From the NCBI RefSeq assembly GCF_003590335.1, contig NZ_MIET01000034.1:62001-126000 (forward strand): 64,000 nucleotides of DNA, given 5' to 3'. Position numbers and translations under genes: made by a program. Of the stretch, positions 17,014 through 24,904 are shown piece after piece. Every line of letters starts with the position of its first letter. The first letter of the stretch is position 1. Below the pieces are notes generated by a model, which was not told where the DNA came from, did not search any database, and saw only the letters and a list, made by a program, of their open reading frames with translations. The stretch comes from Pseudoalteromonas sp. MSK9-3 (GTDB taxonomy: Bacteria; Pseudomonadota; Gammaproteobacteria; Enterobacterales; Alteromonadaceae).

Positions 17014-18279
17014 TTATTTTTTAAAAACAGTGCCTTCTTTCATTACAAAACGGACTTGTTCAAGGGTTGATATGTTCTTTAGAGGGTTTTCATCCACCGC
17101 AATGATATCAGCCATAAAACCAGCTTTGATTTGCCCTACATTATCTAGTTTGAGTAAATCTGCGCTATTGATTGTCGACGATTGAATTGCTTGTAAAGGC
17201 GTCATACCAAATTTTACCATACGAGAAAATTGCTTTGCGTTATCCCCATGAGGGTAAATTGCCGCATCGGAGCCAAAGACCATTTTTACGCCAGCATTAA
17301 CCGCTTTAGTGAAGCTATCGCGTTGTGCTTTTGAAACAAGTTTTTCTTTATTTATATTTTCTTGCGGTACACCATTTGCCTCGCCAAAGGCTAATGTATA
17401 TTCGGTATTGTAGATGTCACACGATAAAAAAGTACCGTGCTTAAGGGCCAGTTGAATTGCTTCTTTGTCCATAAAGCTACAGTGTTCAATGCTATCAATA
17501 CCTGCACGGATCGCAGCTTTAATACCACTTGTCCCATGCGCGTGGGCGGCAATGACGAGTCCTCTTAGGTGGGCTTCATCCGCGGCCGCTTTAAGTTCTT
17601 GTTCACTAAATTGCTGCACGCCTACTTTAGTACCTTTAGAGAAGACACCGCCAGTAGCACATATTTTAATGGTGTTAGCACCATATTTTATATTTTCTCT
17701 TACTTTAGCACGGACGGCCCACGGCCCGTCAGCGACTCCCGCTGAGCGTGATTTTTTCTCTGGCGCACTGAAATTATCGTCGCAATGACCGCCAGTAATA
17801 GAAATGGAATGTCCAGCACTAAATATTCGTGGGCCAGGTATTTCTTTGGCATTTATACCATCACGGGTTGCTATGACGCTATACCCCGCAGCACCTAAGT
17901 TACGCACGGTTGTGAAGCCTGCGAGCAAGGTTATTTTGGCATTTTTTACAGCTTTAACGGTTTGCCGTGGAATAGAGTAATTACGAGATGCTAAAAAATT
18001 ATCTGTCGCGTCTGACGTAAGGTGCACATGCATATCCATTAAGCCGGGCACGAGTACTTTATTTGGTAAATTTATGACTATTGCACCTTTGGGTGGGCGC
18101 AATTGGCCTTGTGTTGACACCCTAACGATTTTTTTGTTTTCTATTAATAGAGTGGGGTTGTCGATCAGTTTACCACTTTTTACATCAAGGTATGCCTTGG
18201 CTGTTAGCAGTGTGGTCTGGGCATAGGCTGTTGACATGCTGGCAAGTGCTAGGCTAAATAACGTGTATTTGAGCTTCAT
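17014..18279 (-). CDS. Exported metal-dependent amidohydrolase
   Basis: Protein of 421 residues with signal peptide (cut after AYA, residue 20). The amidohydrolase TIM barrel has the metal motif DMHVHL (near 82), KICATGG with the bridging-Lys region, HAHG and HC further on, and GSDAA near 320. The composite domain (LIENKKIVRVS at the start, ADIIAVDENPLKNI at the end) fits the imidazolonepropionase-like group that includes Xaa-Pro and other acyl-dipeptidases. In context (protease, S9 and M20 peptidases) a role in peptide or amide hydrolysis in the periplasm is likely but not proven. No strong ribosome site is visible, only AAGAATAAAG. The plsC-like gene lies 88 bp downstream in the same direction. 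Confidence 0.82.
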   Translation of the reverse strand: MKLKYTLFSLALASMSTAYAQTTLLTAKAYLDVKSGKLIDNPTLLIENKKIVRVSTQGQLRPPKGAIVINLPNKVLVPGLMDMHVHLTSDATDNFLASRNYSIPRQTVKAVKNAKITLLAGFTTVRNLGAAGYSVIATRDGINAKEIPGPRIFSAGHSISITGGHCDDNFSAPEKKSRSAGVADGPWAVRAKVRENIKYGANTIKICATGGVFSKGTKVGVQQFSEQELKAAADEAHLRGLVIAAHAHGTSGIKAAIRAGIDSIEHCSFMDKEAIQLALKHGTFLSCDIYNTEYTLAFGEANGVPQENINKEKLVSKAQRDSFTKAVNAGVKMVFGSDAAIYPHGDNAKQFSRMVKFGMTPLQAIQSSTINSADLLKLDNVGQIKAGFMADIIAVDENPLKNISTLEQVRFVMKEGTVFKK

Positions 18280-18367
18280 TGTACTTTATTCTTATTTCGT
18301 GGTGAGGAATGCCAAGTATAGAATAAGTCAAAACTACTAGCCAAAGGGTACAAGGTGAACAACCCGA

Positions 18368-18967
18368 TCAGTCAGATACTTGGGAAGGGTATTTTGCCAC
18401 CTCTTTAGGAAATAGCTGTTTAAACCGCGTTAGCTCAGACTCTATATCGTGAGCTATATTCAATGCGGGTAATACCGTAAATGTTTTTGAGCGGTAATCT
18501 AGTCGCATTGGAACAACTGGCACATTAGCTGCGCTTGCCATATATAAAAAGCCTGTTTTCCACTGTTTAGTATATTTACGCGTCCCTTCTGGCGCTAACC
18601 CTAATATCAGCGCGTCTTGTTGGTTAAATTGTTGGGTGATTTGCTCCACAACCCCATGGGCCGCGCTGCGGTCAACAGCAATACCGCCCAATTTCTTTAA
18701 CAAGTATCCGAAAGGCCCTATAAAAATACTATGCTTACCGAGGAATTGTACTTTGAGGCCAAGTTTTAGTTTGACCGCAATGGCAATGACAAAGTCCCAA
18801 TTTGATGTATGAGGTGCAACGGCTGCAATGAACTTTGCATCGCTGGGAAAAGCCCCTTCAATTCGCCACCCCATTACTTTTAGGATCACAGAGCCAATGC
18901 AACGGCCAATTGGGCTATGTGTTTTTGGTATTGCTTTAGGAATATCTCTACTGTTTAGGTTATGCAT
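18368..18967 (-). CDS. PlsC-like 1-acylglycerol-3-phosphate acyltransferase
   Basis: Protein of 199 residues, short for PlsC. Motif I APHTSNWD keeps the HX4D catalytic pair. Motif II (GGIAVDR) and motif III (APEGTRK) are also present. This variant, with the N-terminal GWRIEG, is the small acyltransferase found widely in marine gammaproteobacteria. It should acylate lysophosphatidate or a related acceptor at the inner membrane. It is separate from the larger 364-residue acyltransferase at 40.2 kb. The start ATG lacks a good ribosome site. Confidence 0.82.
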   Translation of the reverse strand: MHNLNSRDIPKAIPKTHSPIGRCIGSVILKVMGWRIEGAFPSDAKFIAAVAPHTSNWDFVIAIAVKLKLGLKVQFLGKHSIFIGPFGYLLKKLGGIAVDRSAAHGVVEQITQQFNQQDALILGLAPEGTRKYTKQWKTGFLYMASAANVPVVPMRLDYRSKTFTVLPALNIAHDIESELTRFKQLFPKEVAKYPSQVSD

Positions 18968-19013
18968 TACTGTTACGCTTTTTCTTGGTATTGTATCATA
19001 GCTTCTGACTATG

Positions 19014-19265
19014 TTATGAATTCGGTTTTTTCATCCCGATAATAATGTTAGTAATATCAAGTAAATAAACGTCTTCGACTAATCCTACAACATCATTCCA
19101 CCGAGGATTGAATTCGTTATTTTCCCAGCGACGAAGTGTACGCTCTTCAATGCCGTAATTTGCAGCTGATTCAGCTTGCGTATATCCGCGACTTTTACGT
19201 GCGAACTTTAAAATATCTGAGCCTCTGGGTGTTCTGTTAATTCTAGCTGGGATGCTTTTTTGCAT
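19014..19265 (-). CDS. Small Cro-like helix-turn-helix protein
   Basis: Protein of 83 residues with an XRE-type helix-turn-helix: LKFARKSRGYTQAESAANYGIEERTLRRWENNEFNP at about 19-54. The second helix ends in the usual ERTLRRWE pattern. The C-terminal 25 residues are short and hydrophobic and could dimerise. GGAG lies ten bases before the ATG. It is transcribed divergently from the S24-type repressor at 19529. The shared 263-bp region holds several inverted repeats, as in the cro/cI switch of temperate phages. No phage structural or integrase gene is near, so any tie to a prophage is historic. Confidence 0.85.
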   Translation of the reverse strand: MQKSIPARINRTPRGSDILKFARKSRGYTQAESAANYGIEERTLRRWENNEFNPRWNDVVGLVEDVYLLDITNIIIGMKKPNS

Positions 19266-19528
19266 AATTCATATTCTCCTTCATTTATTACGCATTAATG
19301 TATTTATAGTATGAAAAATGCTATAAATAGGTGTATAATGCAGCATTAAATACGCAAGTATTGTTTTTAACGACGACTTAATACGTCACTAACTGCGTAT
19401 TTTTTTGAATTATAGATTCAAAAGTTACGCACTGCAAATGTTATTTGTAACTTTTTGTGCCATTCTCATTTGCTTATATTTATAAATGCGTATGAATTAC
19501 CTTGAATTTTTTATAAGGCTTTATCTAT
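19266..19528. promoter_or_regulatory. Divergent promoter with multiple operator-like repeats
   Basis: The hexamer TACGCA (or its complement TGCGTA) occurs five times: 19289, 19351, 19394, 19426 and 19487. Perfect dyads are AATAC-N4-GTATT (19349-19362), AATACG-N10-CGTATT (19380-19401) and TTTATAG-N11-CTATAAA (19303-19327). A TATAAT -10 box (19334-19339) lies just beyond the last dyad. The layout suggests mutual control of the two flanking regulators. Confidence 0.7.
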
Positions 19529-20254
19529 ATGTCTGAAAGTTTTAGTGAAAGTGTTTTTAGCGATGAGCACCCACGTGCGTCATTTGCCACGCGTGTTGAG
19601 CAAGCGATAAAACCTGACAGTATACGCACGTTTGCGTCAAAAATAGGTGTTTCTGAAGGGACTCTGCGTAGAATATTGAAGGGTGAAGATCCTAAGCTCA
19701 GTATTATTGAACGAATAGCACAAGAGTCGAAGACCGATTTTTTGTGGTTGGTTAAGGGGGAAGACAACCAGCCTAGTGATAATTCAACCTCACCATTACT
19801 GAGTCAACGTGTTGTGAGTGTGGACGAATTTCAAGAAAAGTTTGTATTAGTACCGGGATATCACATTTCGGTTAGTACAGGGTATGGCGCATTTAATGAT
19901 GCAGCTTTGGTTGAACGTCATCTTGCTTTTAGGAAAAAGTGGATTGATTATAAGAACCTAGACAAAAGTCAGCTAGCGGTTGTGTTTGCCAAGGGTGATT
20001 CAATGGAACCGACCATTCATAACAACAACACTATCTTAGTGGATTTATCCGATAAAAAGCTGAGCGAAGGATTGATCTACGTTGTTAGGTTAGGGGAAGA
20101 GCTTTATGCAAAACGTTTACAGCAATATATTGATGGCTCAGTACGTTTGATCAGTGATAATAAAGAATACGTAGAACAACATGTACAAGCACATGAACTT
20201 GATCAACTTGAAATAATTGGCAAAGTGGTTTGGATTGGGAAGGATTTAGCCTAG
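19529..20254 (+). CDS. CI-like repressor with HTH and S24 peptidase domain
   Basis: Protein of 241 residues. An N-terminal XRE-type helix-turn-helix (about 35-65: RTFASKIGVSEGTLRRILKGED) precedes a LexA/CI-like S24 domain. The S24 domain keeps the catalytic Ser in GDSMEPTI (near 158) and Lys in ELYAKRLQ (near 194), so self-cleavage in response to RecA is possible. The region before it (ISVSTGYGAFND) lacks an obvious Ala-Gly or Cys-Gly cleavage pair. AAGG lies ten bases before the ATG. The partner gene is the divergent Cro-like protein. It is followed by alternative hairpins (20246-20299) and the HIT gene. It probably represses both promoters of the switch; its other targets are unknown. Confidence 0.9.
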   Translation: MSESFSESVFSDEHPRASFATRVEQAIKPDSIRTFASKIGVSEGTLRRILKGEDPKLSIIERIAQESKTDFLWLVKGEDNQPSDNSTSPLLSQRVVSVDEFQEKFVLVPGYHISVSTGYGAFNDAALVERHLAFRKKWIDYKNLDKSQLAVVFAKGDSMEPTIHNNNTILVDLSDKKLSEGLIYVVRLGEELYAKRLQQYIDGSVRLISDNKEYVEQHVQAHELDQLEIIGKVVWIGKDLA

Positions 20255-20299
20255 TGTGGCTATTCATAGGCTAAGATAATGTAAAGTTCAGCCTATTTT
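20246..20299 (+). promoter_or_regulatory. Attenuator-like alternative hairpins ahead of the HIT gene
   Basis: Three arms can pair in two exclusive ways: TTAGCCTA (20246-20253) with TAGGCTAA (20267-20274), or TAGGCT (20267-20272) with AGCCTA (20290-20295) followed by TTTT. Arm 1 overlaps the stop codon of the repressor gene (20252-20254). A ribosome ending there would block the first pairing and favour the terminator-like second. Confidence 0.45.
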
Positions 20300-20314
20300 A
20301 AAGGAGCTATCAAC

Positions 20315-20641
20315 ATGGATGATTTTTATTGTGAGCAGGTTTTAAGTAAAAAAACGGTCGTTAATGTTGTTGCCGAAACAGCCGACGCCATAGCCTTTCA
20401 TCATACCAAACCATTTTGGCCTGTGCATATTGTGGTGATACCAAAAGTTCATGTCCCTTCCTTGACTGATCTAGCTAATTACGACGCGACCATTGTGCAT
20501 GCGGTAATGGCATTGGTGACACAAGTTGCCAAACAAGTAGAAGCGGAACATGGCGCGTGCCGGGTATTAACTAACTTAGGCGATTATCAGGATTCAAAGC
20601 ACCTGCATTTTCATGTGAATTATGGCGACTCCTTTTCATGA
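20315..20641 (+). CDS. HIT-family (histidine triad) protein
   Basis: Protein of 108 residues, the usual HINT size. The histidine triad is seen in KHLHFHVNYGD near the C-terminus, and the upstream FHHTKPFWPVHIVVIPKVHVPSL matches the first conserved strand-loop. HINT proteins hydrolyse AMP-linked substrates such as adenosine phosphoramidates or aminoacyl adenylates. AAGGAG lies eight bases before the ATG. The gene overlaps the 3' end of the opposing GGDEF gene by 22 bp. It may be co-transcribed with the repressor gene, subject to the hairpins between them. Confidence 0.9.
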   Translation: MDDFYCEQVLSKKTVVNVVAETADAIAFHHTKPFWPVHIVVIPKVHVPSLTDLANYDATIVHAVMALVTQVAKQVEAEHGACRVLTNLGDYQDSKHLHFHVNYGDSFS

Positions 20642-22560
20642 CTTAAGGGCTGCGCAGCGGCGACGACGCAATTGCGCCCTTGTGCTTTTGCTTGGTACAA
20701 ACTGGCGTCGAGTGAATTGTAGATAGGAGTAAATTGACTATGCTCAGTGTGTTTACTGGTGTAATACGCAAAACTTGCGGTGGCGGTTATGTGTGTTTTA
20801 TCGTCCAGTATAATGGGTGTTTCGCAAAGGCTTAATCTGGCTTTTTCAACGACTGGGTATGCATGTTCTGGTTTTATATTTGGGATGAATAACACAAACT
20901 CCTCACCGCCGATCCGTGCAATGAAATGGGATTGCTCAATGGCTGAGTGAATGCTTTTACAGCAGTGAATTAATGTGTGATCGCCGGCTGGGTGTCCAAA
21001 TGTGTCATTTATTTTTTTAAAGTGATCTAAATCGAATAATACGAATAGATGAGAGGTTCCTTTTTTTGGTTCTGGGTGTTTAGCAAGCCTTTTGTACATG
21101 GCAGTACGGTTAAGTGCGCCAGTCAAAGCATCATGCTCTGCCAAATAGCGTTGCTTATTTCGAGATCGCCAAAATAAAAGAGCAATCAACACCACACAGG
21201 CAATAGTGAGCCACAAGCGATATTGGTTATATTGTAATTCTTGAATTCGATGTTGTTGCAGCAAGTTACTTTGCTCAAGTCGGGCGGTATGTAAGTCTCG
21301 TTCTGTCAGTTTTAATTCTCTTTGAATGTTCACTAATGCGTTTTGATTTTGTACTTGTGTATATTGCTGAACGATTGCCAGATAGCGTTTTTGAAAAGTA
21401 TAAGCCTGTTCAAATTGTTTGAGCGCATCATGGATATCTATGATTACCAAAAGGGCATCGAGTTGATGTTCTATATCGTTATGGCGTGTTGTGAGCTCGA
21501 GGGATGTTGTTGCTGCATTAAGTGCCCAATCATATTGCTTTAGTTGTAGATGGCTTTTAGCTAGCGCAATGTGTGTATCAAAGTAGAGCTCTGTGTAGTG
21601 TTCTAAATCTAGAGAATGTATTGTTTGCGATAATAACGTTAACGACAGAGCTGGCTGGTTCGTGGCTAAGTAGAGTTTAGCCAGTTGAATATTGCTATTA
21701 CCAACGCCATAGTCATTACTTAAGGTACGAAAGAGCTGTTGAGCCTTTAATAGGTAGGGTTTTGCGCGTGAGTACGCTTTACTTTTCCTGTAAGCAATGC
21801 CTAAATTTAACGAAGTGAGCGCGATGCGTCGTGTGTCATTTTGTATGACGCGTATTTCAAGTGCTTGATTAAAATAGTCTATCGCGCCATTGTATTGGCC
21901 CATATTCATCAATGTTAAACCAATATTGTTGAACGTGGCGGCTTGGCTTGTTGACGATGGGTTACCGTTTAATATGCGCTGGTACAACGACAGTGCGTCA
22001 TCAAAATAACCATTATGACTTGCAACCAGTGCCGATAGGTTGAGTTGAATTCTTGAGTCTAAAATAGAATCTATGACTTTTTCACTGAGCTGATTCATTT
22101 TAGTTGTCAGTTGCTCAAGCGATTTATAGTTCCCTTGTTTGATGTGGAGCCATATTATTTTTCTTAAAATGAGTACATGTAGTTCTGGGTATTCAGATTC
22201 ATCGATATTGCTTTTAATCTTATTTAACAAAGCAATACTGCGTTGATAATACCCTTGTAATGCAAGCTTTTCGGCGTCAAGCATCTGTTGCTCAACGAAG
22301 CCTAATGGGTGAGTAGCGTCTATCTTAATGTCTAATGGCAGCTTGAGTTTGTGGGCAAGCTTACTGGCTGTGGTACTCAAGTATATCCGCTCGGTTCCTG
22401 CGGGCAGGGCTTTGTGCTGCGCTAACAGAGAGTGCAACGTTTTTTGGGGAGCTTGAAGGTGTGTCGCTTCGTAGTTGGTAAACCATGAGGGCGCAGCAGC
22501 TAAACTACATACGGAAACGGTGATTAATACAAACCAGCTAAAAGAATAAAATAATTTCAT
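20620..22560 (-). CDS. Membrane TPR-GGDEF diguanylate cyclase
   Basis: Protein of 646 residues from the chosen ATG, which starts directly with a signal peptide or anchor (MKLFYSFSWFVLITVSV). A long periplasmic region of tetratricopeptide repeats (about 60-400; for example FNNIGLTLMNMGQYNGAIDYFNQALEI) is followed by a coiled coil, one transmembrane helix (YRLWLTIACVVLIALLFW) and a GGDEF domain. The active site is ARIGGEEF, intact, with FDLDHFKKINDTFGHPAGD upstream, so synthesis of c-di-GMP is expected. An RxxD inhibitory site was not found at the usual distance. The upstream GTG/ATG extension (to 22620) would put charged residues before the signal and was rejected. Its signal is unknown; the TPR region may bind peptide or protein partners. 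Confidence 0.9.
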   Translation of the reverse strand: MKLFYSFSWFVLITVSVCSLAAAPSWFTNYEATHLQAPQKTLHSLLAQHKALPAGTERIYLSTTASKLAHKLKLPLDIKIDATHPLGFVEQQMLDAEKLALQGYYQRSIALLNKIKSNIDESEYPELHVLILRKIIWLHIKQGNYKSLEQLTTKMNQLSEKVIDSILDSRIQLNLSALVASHNGYFDDALSLYQRILNGNPSSTSQAATFNNIGLTLMNMGQYNGAIDYFNQALEIRVIQNDTRRIALTSLNLGIAYRKSKAYSRAKPYLLKAQQLFRTLSNDYGVGNSNIQLAKLYLATNQPALSLTLLSQTIHSLDLEHYTELYFDTHIALAKSHLQLKQYDWALNAATTSLELTTRHNDIEHQLDALLVIIDIHDALKQFEQAYTFQKRYLAIVQQYTQVQNQNALVNIQRELKLTERDLHTARLEQSNLLQQHRIQELQYNQYRLWLTIACVVLIALLFWRSRNKQRYLAEHDALTGALNRTAMYKRLAKHPEPKKGTSHLFVLFDLDHFKKINDTFGHPAGDHTLIHCCKSIHSAIEQSHFIARIGGEEFVLFIPNIKPEHAYPVVEKARLSLCETPIILDDKTHITATASFAYYTSKHTEHSQFTPIYNSLDASLYQAKAQGRNCVVAAAQPLSHEKESP

Positions 22561-22750
22561 ACACTCAGACACAAATGAATTAAACGCTTTAGCGCTTCCT
22601 TGTGCCTTCAAAGCCCACATTTTAGCATAGTGTCGAGTGATTCAATAAGGCTTTTAGCTCAATAAATCGTGGCTTCGTTTTGAATTATTATTGCTGAACT
22701 GTCACTAAGTTGTTACTTTGAAGTTATCTCTAATAACGATAATTAAACTG

Positions 22751-24076
22751 ATGAAAATACTCTCTTCGAGCTTACTTTTTTTATTTGCAAGCCACGCATA
22801 TGCCAGCACGCTAGATTTATCTCACTCTGTAGCAAAAAGGCTGCCAGATTTAGAGTCTTTATATTTGCATTTGCATCAAAACCCGGAGCTTTCTTATCAA
22901 GAGCAGCAAACAGGTAAGCGATTAGCCACAGAGCTTCGTGCGCTAAATTTTAGTGTAACCGATGAAGTTGGTGGATTTGGCGTTGTGGGTATTTTTAAAA
23001 ATGGGGTAGGTCCTACAGTGATGATCCGAGCTGATACGGATGGGTTACCAATAATAGAGCAAACGGGTAAACCTTATGCTTCCACAGTTAGAACACTTGA
23101 TGCGAATAATAACAAAGTGGGCGTGATGCATGGGTGTGGGCATGATATTCATATGACCAGCTTTATTGGTACCGCAGAGCAATTGGTGCAGCATAAATCT
23201 CATTGGCAGGGGACATTAATGATGGTAGCGCAACCAGCTGAAGAAGTTGGTGGTGGTGCCAAGGCGATGATCAAAGAGGGGCTGTTTGATAAGTTTTCTA
23301 CACCAGATCACGTACTTGGGTTGCATGTTAGTGCGTCGCTTCCGGCAGGCAAAGTCGCTATTGCGCCAGGTTATGCATTAGCAAATGTTGACTCTGTTGA
23401 TATTACCGTAAAAGGAAAAGGTGGTCATGGCGCATATCCACACACCACAATTGACCCCGTCGTGTTGGCTTCTCGTATTGTTTTGGCTTTACAAACAGTC
23501 ACTAGTCGAGAGATAACGCCTTTGGAGCCGTCAGTGATCACGGTAGGCTCGATACATGGTGGTTCAAAACACAATATTATATCGAATGAGGTAAAATTGC
23601 AGTTGACGCTGCGCTCGTATAGTCCAAAAGTACGTGCGCTGCAAATTGCCGCAATTAAGCGTATAACCAAAGGCATTGCTATGAGTGCCGGTTTACCTGA
23701 GCAGCTAGCTCCAGAGGTATTTGTGCATGAGGATGAGACAATCCCTTCAACGTATAATGATCCCGCGTTGGCTCTGGCAATGACAAAGAGTATTAAGCAA
23801 GAGATTGGTGCTGATAATGTTGTTAAGGCTGAGCCGGTAATGGCTGGAGAAGATTTTGGCATGTATGGACGAACTGAGCATCAGCTGCCGATCACTATTT
23901 TTTGGCTGGGTGGTGTTGAACCGAATAAGTATCAGGAAAGTGTTAAGCAAGGGCTCACACTTCCTTCACTGCATTCAAGCAAGTTTGCGCCTGATTACCC
24001 ATTGGCAATTTCTACAGGGGTTAGGGCTATGACCTCCAGCGCGTTAGATTTGTTTAACAAGGCGCACCAGAGGTGA
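22751..24076 (+). CDS. Exported M20-family amidohydrolase (IAA-amino acid hydrolase-like)
   Basis: Protein of 441 residues with signal peptide (MKILSSSLLFLFASHAYA). Metal ligands are seen in GCGHDIHMTS, in AEEVGGG and in GEDFGMYG. The HGG of GGHGAYPH is the dimerisation/substrate region of the M20D group. Members are metal-dependent amidohydrolases acting on N-acyl or N-aryl amino acids such as hippurate or indole-acetyl amino acids. The start was set at the ATG at 22751 because it begins a clean signal peptide; the upstream TTG would add a non-typical leader. No ribosome site is obvious. Convergent with rluA. Confidence 0.9.
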   Translation: MKILSSSLLFLFASHAYASTLDLSHSVAKRLPDLESLYLHLHQNPELSYQEQQTGKRLATELRALNFSVTDEVGGFGVVGIFKNGVGPTVMIRADTDGLPIIEQTGKPYASTVRTLDANNNKVGVMHGCGHDIHMTSFIGTAEQLVQHKSHWQGTLMMVAQPAEEVGGGAKAMIKEGLFDKFSTPDHVLGLHVSASLPAGKVAIAPGYALANVDSVDITVKGKGGHGAYPHTTIDPVVLASRIVLALQTVTSREITPLEPSVITVGSIHGGSKHNIISNEVKLQLTLRSYSPKVRALQIAAIKRITKGIAMSAGLPEQLAPEVFVHEDETIPSTYNDPALALAMTKSIKQEIGADNVVKAEPVMAGEDFGMYGRTEHQLPITIFWLGGVEPNKYQESVKQGLTLPSLHSSKFAPDYPLAISTGVRAMTSSALDLFNKAHQR

Positions 24077-24110
24077 AGGTACTTAGTCAGTCACTGAATA
24101 AGCAAACAGG

Positions 24111-24764
24111 CTAAAATGGCACTGGTGCTTCAAATGTCATGAGTTGCTTAGTAGCTGGATGACTGATCTGGAGCATTTCGGCGTGCAGTTGCAAACGTTC
24201 AGCTGCTGCTAGGGCGTCTCCTGTGGCGTACAGCCGGTCGCCCAAGATCACATTCCCTAGCGATAACATATGAACGCGTAATTGATGTGAGCGGCCAGTG
24301 ATTGGTGTCAACTTTACGCGAGTTGCATTGGGCTCACTCTCAAGTACTTGATAATGTGTAAGAGATGGTTTCCCTGTATCATGACAGACCATTTGTTTTG
24401 GCCTATTTGGCCAGTCACATATCAGTGGTAAGTCAATGGAACCCGTTTTTGACGCTAATTGTCCATGAACGCGAGCAATGTAGTGTTTATTGGTAAGGCG
24501 GTCTTGGAATTGTATGCTTAAAAACCGGTGCGCTTCTTTACTCATTGCTAAACACAGTACGCCAGAGGTTGCCATATCGAGGCGATGAACGATACGTGCG
24601 CTGGGAAATACCCTATTAACTCGTGCGATTGCACAGTCGGCATGTTTGGGGTCTTTACCTGGTACTGTTAATAACCCACTTGGTTTATTGATAACCAGCA
24701 TAAAGTCATCTTGATAGAGAATTTCTAAATATGGGTCGCACGGTGGCGCGTAGTTTAAAAGCAC
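24111..24764 (-). CDS. rluA: RluA-type pseudouridine synthase
   Basis: Protein of 217 residues, matching the short RluA that modifies 23S rRNA U746 and tRNA U32. The catalytic HRLDMATSG (Asp near 61) and the later GRSHQLRVHM are diagnostic of the RluA family. There is no S4 domain, which separates it from RluC and RluD. The GTG start at 24764 has AGGGTGATC just upstream, a good match to the anti-Shine-Dalgarno complement. It is convergent with the M20 gene. Assignment to RluA rather than another short RluA paralogue rests on length and the HRLDMATSG motif. Confidence 0.85.
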   Translation of the reverse strand: MLLNYAPPCDPYLEILYQDDFMLVINKPSGLLTVPGKDPKHADCAIARVNRVFPSARIVHRLDMATSGVLCLAMSKEAHRFLSIQFQDRLTNKHYIARVHGQLASKTGSIDLPLICDWPNRPKQMVCHDTGKPSLTHYQVLESEPNATRVKLTPITGRSHQLRVHMLSLGNVILGDRLYATGDALAAAERLQLHAEMLQISHPATKQLMTFEAPVPF

Positions 24765-24904
24765 AGGATCACCCTAGGTCAAATCAGGCGGGCTATTCTA
24801 GCTATATTTTAAAAAATCATAAAGGGTTAAATCTATGAATCTGAAATGGGTATCCTAACTTGTAATTAACGCTCTGTTTTTGATAAAAATAGTGAACTGC
24901 GGTG

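Noticed and set aside
19014..20254. Prophage
   Set aside because: Only the two regulators look phage-like; flanking genes are ordinary metabolic and signalling genes, and no integrase, att repeat or structural gene is seen.
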